Positions 60,054-64,000 of a stretch of 64,000 bases of DNA are shown here, piece after piece. The stretch spans positions 34,422 to 98,421 of the forward strand of contig DKUR01000043.1 in the NCBI GenBank assembly GCA_002490775.1, given 5' to 3'. The translations under genes and the position numbers were made by a program. Numbering within the stretch: the stretch's first letter is position 1; every line of letters starts with the position of its first letter. The notes beneath the pieces are model-generated. The model worked only from the letters and a program-made list of their open reading frames with translations. It had not been told where the DNA came from and did no database searches. This stretch comes from Lachnospiraceae bacterium UBA7199. GTDB taxonomy: Bacteria; Bacillota; Clostridia; Lachnospirales; Lachnospiraceae.

Positions 60054-61129
60054 CGGAAGAAAGCAAAAAGGCATTACAGTCGGATGAATGGCAGACTGTC
60101 AGGAACATTATTCAGCATGAAGTGGTAAAAGAGTATCTATCCACTTCCTATGCAGATGCAGAAAAGCAATGTGAGATTACAGCAAATAATGTGAAGTATA
60201 AGGTACTGAGGAGAGATAAGAAAACAACCTTTTATGATGAAAACGGGAACACGTTATTTGATGTGGATAATGAAATGCTTGCGGCGGAATATGAAGAACT
60301 ATCGGAAAATCAGACCGAGCCGGAAACGCTGATGGGAAAAACGATTGCGAGTATTGAAAAGCAGGCGTTTGATCATGCGATTTCGGCAGAAGTCCAGAAA
60401 GAGAACAATAATGCTGCAGAGTGCATTAAGGGGAAAAGCCAAAGCGGTGTCTGCGGCGCAGCGGCTTATTGCGGTAAAGGGGTGAAATGCTGTTCCGAAT
60501 GCTCAGAGCCGTGCAATAGCCGTTGTGGATGGCTGGATAAGCCGGATGATGTGACAGAGAAAACTGGTGAGGATAGAACCGAAAAAGGGAGTGATTCCAC
60601 AGAAAAACCAGAGGATATTACGGGAGTGGATGGGGCGATTGCAAAGTTGCAGGCAGAATTGGAAAAGGCAAAAGAAAAAGAATTTGCCAAGCCAGTCATT
60701 GAATATCTAGTGGAACGGTGCAGACAATCTGAGAGCTTGGCGGCGGATATCTGTCAAAGTCATAAGACTTGGGAAAAATGCTACAAGTATATCTATGAAG
60801 AAGCAAGGAAAAAACTGAATAGTAAATCCGGACCGGTGCGTGATGATGTCGTATTTGAATGGGCCGAAGATTATTTCCATTTAGATGATAAGGCTCTGGA
60901 GGAAAAGAAAGCCAGGGAAGAAGCGGAACGGAAGAAAAAAGCTGCTGAAAAAAAGAAACAGGATGCAGAGAAGAAAGGGAAATCCGTACCTATAAAATCT
61001 TCTAAATCTGGGAAGACAGAAGAAAAGAATCCGGCAGAATCAAAGCCACAGCGTGAAGTTCAGAAGCCAAAACCTAAGAAGAATGAACTGGATGGGCAGA
61101 TAGATTTCTTCTCCATGATGGGTATGTAG
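60050..61129 (+). CDS. PcfK-like protein
   Basis: 359 residues: an N-terminal region (1-100), a Cys-rich cluster (about 125-165: CGAAAYCGKGVKCCSECSEP, C…RC), an acidic repeat linker, and a PcfK-like domain (about 215-290: FAKPVIEYLVERCRQSESLA, TWEKCYKYIYEEARKK, DDVVFEWAEDYFH). A Lys/Glu/Ala-rich helix leads to the extreme C-terminus GQIDFFSMMGM, which resembles a beta-clamp-binding motif. PcfK occurs with PcfJ on pCF10 and many integrative elements; the function is unknown. Confidence 0.8.
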   Translation: MTEESKKALQSDEWQTVRNIIQHEVVKEYLSTSYADAEKQCEITANNVKYKVLRRDKKTTFYDENGNTLFDVDNEMLAAEYEELSENQTEPETLMGKTIASIEKQAFDHAISAEVQKENNNAAECIKGKSQSGVCGAAAYCGKGVKCCSECSEPCNSRCGWLDKPDDVTEKTGEDRTEKGSDSTEKPEDITGVDGAIAKLQAELEKAKEKEFAKPVIEYLVERCRQSESLAADICQSHKTWEKCYKYIYEEARKKLNSKSGPVRDDVVFEWAEDYFHLDDKALEEKKAREEAERKKKAAEKKKQDAEKKGKSVPIKSSKSGKTEEKNPAESKPQREVQKPKPKKNELDGQIDFFSMMGM

Positions 61130-61141
61130 GAGGCGGTATGG

Positions 61142-63226
61142 ATGAAAAAGAAAGACTTGCGAGAGATACCCATTCCAAAAGCAGATATTAAACAGATTAG
61201 AGAAATTGCAGTAAAAGGTAAAGAAATTCGTGGAGTTATCGTAACACAGAAGAAAAAGGCTGATGAACAGGAAACATTGGTGCTTAATGTGTATCAGGTA
61301 AGTGGAAAGAATAGAAAAGATATATCACTGTTATTCCGAGTATTCTGTCAAAAAGACGATTACACAACCTTGGAAGTTGATAATAGCAAGTGGCGAACTG
61401 GAGCATTGCTATATCTAGTGTGCAGGGATATCGGTTGGTGCGAATACTGGTGGAATTACAGTCAGCTGGAATTTATATCAGATAAGGATGCGAAGCAGGC
61501 AGAAAGCACACTGCGTAAATGGACCAATAACAATGAGGAATATAAGGAAAGAGCCGCATTTGCAGTGCTAGACAGATATCAGAACCATATTAAGCACATT
61601 CGACTGATGAAAAAGCACAAAAAGGAAACAGATGTTATAGATGCCGAAATGGATAAGTTCGGAGAACTGCCAGATGATTATCAGACCTTCATCGAAGAAA
61701 GTGTGTTCAAGGACGAAAATTATATTTTTTATAACACCAAGAGAAAGAGAGCATTCTGTACCAGCTGCAAACATACCTTTATCCTCGAAGATAAAAAGCT
61801 TAGACATGAAACAATAGGCATTATGAATAGTCGGGATGAGGTAAGACATAACCGCACAGTATGTTGTCCGTATTGCAATAAATTCCTCATGGCAAAAAGC
61901 GAGGGAATGAGCAGACAAAGCTTGGTATCGGTGCAATGGAGCGTATTGGTTCAGGCACATAATGAGGAGATTCTGACAAGATACTTTTGTCACATAAAAG
62001 ATTTTCGCATAAATTTCCACAATCCAAAGATAACTACCAGCGAGGATTACCGAACGGTACATAAGGCAGAAAGCGTAAAGGATTATATGTGGGCACATTA
62101 TAAGACCACAGGAGATATGAGGTGGTGCTATTACAGAGATAGAGGAAGTTCATGGTATCCGCTGGCAGAAACAATAGCTCCAAGAAGTGTTGTGGCGTAT
62201 AACACCAATCTGCAGGAAGTGGTTGCAGGAACCTGCATGAAATATAGTGTTCCAGATATTTTCATTAAAAATGTCGCAAACGACAATAGACATTTTAATT
62301 CTCCGTGGTTGATTGATAATTATTTTAATTCATATCGCCAATATCCGTTCATAGAACAGCTGCTCAAGGTTGGTTTTTACAAAATGGTACAGGAATTTCT
62401 AGAAGATCACAGAATGCGAAACACGGACTTAAATGGTGGGTGTAATAGCATTTTGGGCACCTTGGGAATTAACAAATATCAGTTCAATATGCTCCGTAAA
62501 GTAGGGAATCCGAGTTTAAGAGATTTGGAGATATTGAGATATAAGCCGGATTTGAAGTGGGATGAGTTCTCGGAACTCCGATATGTGCATGATGATGGGT
62601 ATGGTTGTATGTACAAAAAGTTTATAGATCTTATGCAACATACCACCCTATATAAATTGCTCAAGTATATCAGTAAACAGAAAATTTCCCATACACAGGA
62701 CTACTTTGATTATACTGGTTGGCTTGAAGAAATGGATTACGATATGAAGAACGAGTTCAATTTGTTTCCGAAGAATTTCGAAAAGGCACATGATGAAATG
62801 TCAAAACAATATATGAAGTTCAAGGACAAGCAGGCAAGAGAGGAAACAAAGAGATTCAATCGCATGTTGAAAAAGATGAAAAATAAAACTGTGGAAGTAG
62901 AGGCTATGAAGCTTGATATCCAGGGATTATTTATCAGACTGCCAAATAGATTAGAGGAGCTAAAGGCTGAAGGAGAAGCACTTCATCATTGTGTTGGAAC
63001 ATACATGGAAAAGGTGAGAAAGGGCGAAACAATGATTTTCTTCATCCGACAAAAAGAAGCACCGGAGAAACCATATTACACACTGGAATGGCATGGGAGA
63101 GTTATCCAGTGCCGAGGATTCCGAAACTGCGACATGACGCCGGAGGTTAAAGCATTTGTTGAGATTTTCCAAGAAAAGATGACAGAGCATGAGAATAAAC
63201 CAAAGAAACAAAGAAAGGCGGGATGA
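61142..63226 (+). CDS. PcfJ-like protein
   Basis: 694 residues. A central treble-clef-like Cys set (FCTSCKHTF … VCCPYCNKFL, about 205-245) and the C-terminal PcfJ signature (FIRLPNRLEELKAEGEALHH, CVGTYMEKVRKGE, YTLEWHGRVIQCRGFRN) identify the family, named from the enterococcal conjugative plasmid pCF10. Its biochemical role is unknown, and it commonly follows PcfK in phages and integrative elements of Clostridia. The ribosome binding site is AGGAGG ahead of the ATG. Confidence 0.83.
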   Translation: MKKKDLREIPIPKADIKQIREIAVKGKEIRGVIVTQKKKADEQETLVLNVYQVSGKNRKDISLLFRVFCQKDDYTTLEVDNSKWRTGALLYLVCRDIGWCEYWWNYSQLEFISDKDAKQAESTLRKWTNNNEEYKERAAFAVLDRYQNHIKHIRLMKKHKKETDVIDAEMDKFGELPDDYQTFIEESVFKDENYIFYNTKRKRAFCTSCKHTFILEDKKLRHETIGIMNSRDEVRHNRTVCCPYCNKFLMAKSEGMSRQSLVSVQWSVLVQAHNEEILTRYFCHIKDFRINFHNPKITTSEDYRTVHKAESVKDYMWAHYKTTGDMRWCYYRDRGSSWYPLAETIAPRSVVAYNTNLQEVVAGTCMKYSVPDIFIKNVANDNRHFNSPWLIDNYFNSYRQYPFIEQLLKVGFYKMVQEFLEDHRMRNTDLNGGCNSILGTLGINKYQFNMLRKVGNPSLRDLEILRYKPDLKWDEFSELRYVHDDGYGCMYKKFIDLMQHTTLYKLLKYISKQKISHTQDYFDYTGWLEEMDYDMKNEFNLFPKNFEKAHDEMSKQYMKFKDKQAREETKRFNRMLKKMKNKTVEVEAMKLDIQGLFIRLPNRLEELKAEGEALHHCVGTYMEKVRKGETMIFFIRQKEAPEKPYYTLEWHGRVIQCRGFRNCDMTPEVKAFVEIFQEKMTEHENKPKKQRKAG

Positions 63227-63227
63227 T

Positions 63228-63425
63228 ATGGCAAAACAGGAAAGGCATAAAATCAAGAATCTGCTTATGAAGCTGAATGATGAAGATAGGAATACGCTGG
63301 TATGTCTGATTGCGAAAGCTGGGTACGTTGTAAGGATTGGAAAGGAAAGACCGGGCGGAAAAGGTCAGACAATGTATTTTGTAGAATATTGGGAGGAGAC
63401 AGAAGATGAACAAATCAGGAATTGA
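63228..63425 (+). CDS. Small phage protein of unknown function
   Basis: 65 residues from ATG 63228 (MAKQERHKIKNLLMKLNDED), basic N-terminus, C-terminal YFVEYWEETEDEQIRN. No motif recognised. It overlaps the next start by 20 bp and is contiguous with PcfJ, so it is probably co-translated. Confidence 0.6.
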   Translation: MAKQERHKIKNLLMKLNDEDRNTLVCLIAKAGYVVRIGKERPGGKGQTMYFVEYWEETEDEQIRN

Positions 63426-64000
63426 GTGGTGTGATCATACATGGAATCCAATCACTGGATGTCGTCATGACTGTTATTACTGCTATGCGCGAACTATGAC
63501 AGCGAGGTTTGCAGGTGATATACGGTTAAACAAAATGGCTAAGCAGGATTATCACATGGTACCGGCAGCTGACGGAGGACCGGATCTATATGTTTTGGAT
63601 AAGGCTATGTTGAATGAAACGGAGAAGCCGTTGGTATATCCGTTTGGATTTGAACCTACTTTCCACCGCTACCGCATGAATGTTCCAGGCAAGCTGAAAA
63701 TGGGGAATAACATCTTTGTTGGCGCAATGGCAGATATATTTGGTGCATGGGTGCGTTCTGAATGGATAAAAGAAATATTAGACATTTGTGTTACGAATCC
63801 TATACATAATTACTTATTTCTCACCAAAAATCCACGCCGCTACATAGAATATGGGGTGCCTACAGGGTTTGATAATCTCTGGTATGGAACAACAGTAACA
63901 AGAGAGGAAGAAATGTTCCGGTGCAGTTATCTCCCGGAAGGGTGCAAAACTTTTGTAAGTATAGAACCTATGTTGGGTAAACTATACCCTTTGTCAAGGA
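63406..64000 (+). CDS. DUF5131 (phage Gp37/Gp68-like) radical-SAM-type protein, partial
   Basis: An open frame from ATG 63406 (GGGAGGAG upstream) to the window end, at least 198 residues. It begins MNKSGIEWCDHTWNPITGCR and contains CRHDCYYC, a CX3CX2C pattern identical to the radical SAM [4Fe-4S] cluster site. LFLTKNPRRYIEYG and WYGTTVTREEEM are typical of the DUF5131/Gp37 family found in many phages. The reaction is unknown. The 3' end is outside the window. Confidence 0.85.
   Translation, partial: MNKSGIEWCDHTWNPITGCRHDCYYCYARTMTARFAGDIRLNKMAKQDYHMVPAADGGPDLYVLDKAMLNETEKPLVYPFGFEPTFHRYRMNVPGKLKMGNNIFVGAMADIFGAWVRSEWIKEILDICVTNPIHNYLFLTKNPRRYIEYGVPTGFDNLWYGTTVTREEEMFRCSYLPEGCKTFVSIEPMLGKLYPLSR

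Larger units (their letters stand above)
45961..64000. mobile_element. Prophage-like integrative element at the 3' end of guaA (left part only)
   Basis: A tyrosine integrase faces guaA, followed by a divergent repressor/Cro region, a run of small early genes, recombination (SbcDC), replication (initiator and DnaC-type loader), PcfK/PcfJ and DUF5131 genes, all tightly packed on one strand. This matches the early half of a temperate phage, although an integrative conjugative element cannot be excluded. No structural or conjugation genes are in view. The exact left boundary and the right attachment site are not visible. Confidence 0.75.

Overview
The window looks like a chromosomal stretch of a spore-forming, gut-type Clostridia bacterium, most likely Lachnospiraceae. 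The basis is moderate-to-low GC, strong AGGAGG ribosome binding sites, spoIIID, a cwlD-type sporulation amidase, CotH, a preQ1/QueT locus, LytTR two-component systems, and a prophage-like element with PcfJ/PcfK-like genes. No tRNA, rRNA or CRISPR array was seen.

Region 1 (1-10.8 kb). A cwlD-type amidase gene is split by a 6,089-bp element (284-6372) bounded by a 7-bp core, CATGGAG. Joining the two cores in silico restores an uninterrupted 237-codon amidase with all four expected zinc/catalytic ligands. The element encodes a large serine recombinase, a 46-residue peptide coupled to it, a small XRE regulator and a divergent cotH / VTC-type polyphosphate polymerase / DUF4956 operon. This is the architecture of a skin-type developmental excision element. 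After it come threonylcarbamoyl-AMP synthase, rpiB, a coiled-coil SleB-type hydrolase, and a divergent GNAT-DUF402 pair.

Region 2 (11-18.6 kb). A complete F1Fo ATP synthase operon, atpZ-atpI-atpB-E-F-H-A-G-D-C. The c subunit carries the residues expected of a Na+-binding ring. Two tandem 59-bp hairpins lie between atpE and atpF.

Region 3 (18.6-44.2 kb). Envelope and regulatory genes: an SAM methyltransferase, an 844-residue membrane-anchored protein, an XRE/DUF4097 pair, and queT with a preQ1-I riboswitch. Three LytTR signalling systems follow, one of them a fused REC-LytTR-REC-wHTH protein with a degenerate first receiver. They are interspersed with lipoproteins, a large surface protein and a chemoreceptor. 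Then come a ydjI/ydjG/ydjH-like operon, an L,D-transpeptidase, and spoIIID behind a sigma-E-type promoter.

Region 4 (44.3-64 kb). guaA, then a prophage-like integrative element starting just after the guaA stop and running off the window. It has a candidate type I toxin/antisense-RNA pair beside the integrase, a Vsr-like nuclease, an immunity region with four operators, and small early genes. These are followed by a two-zinc-ribbon protein, DUF3846, a single-chain SbcD-SbcC fusion, a replication initiator, a DnaC-type loader, a methyltransferase-like protein without a visible catalytic motif, PcfK, PcfJ and a radical-SAM-like DUF5131 protein.

The two most notable observations are the split cwlD with its sporulation-themed cargo and the prophage early region (fused SbcDC, candidate type I toxin-antitoxin). 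All functional statements come from reading motifs, without database searches.
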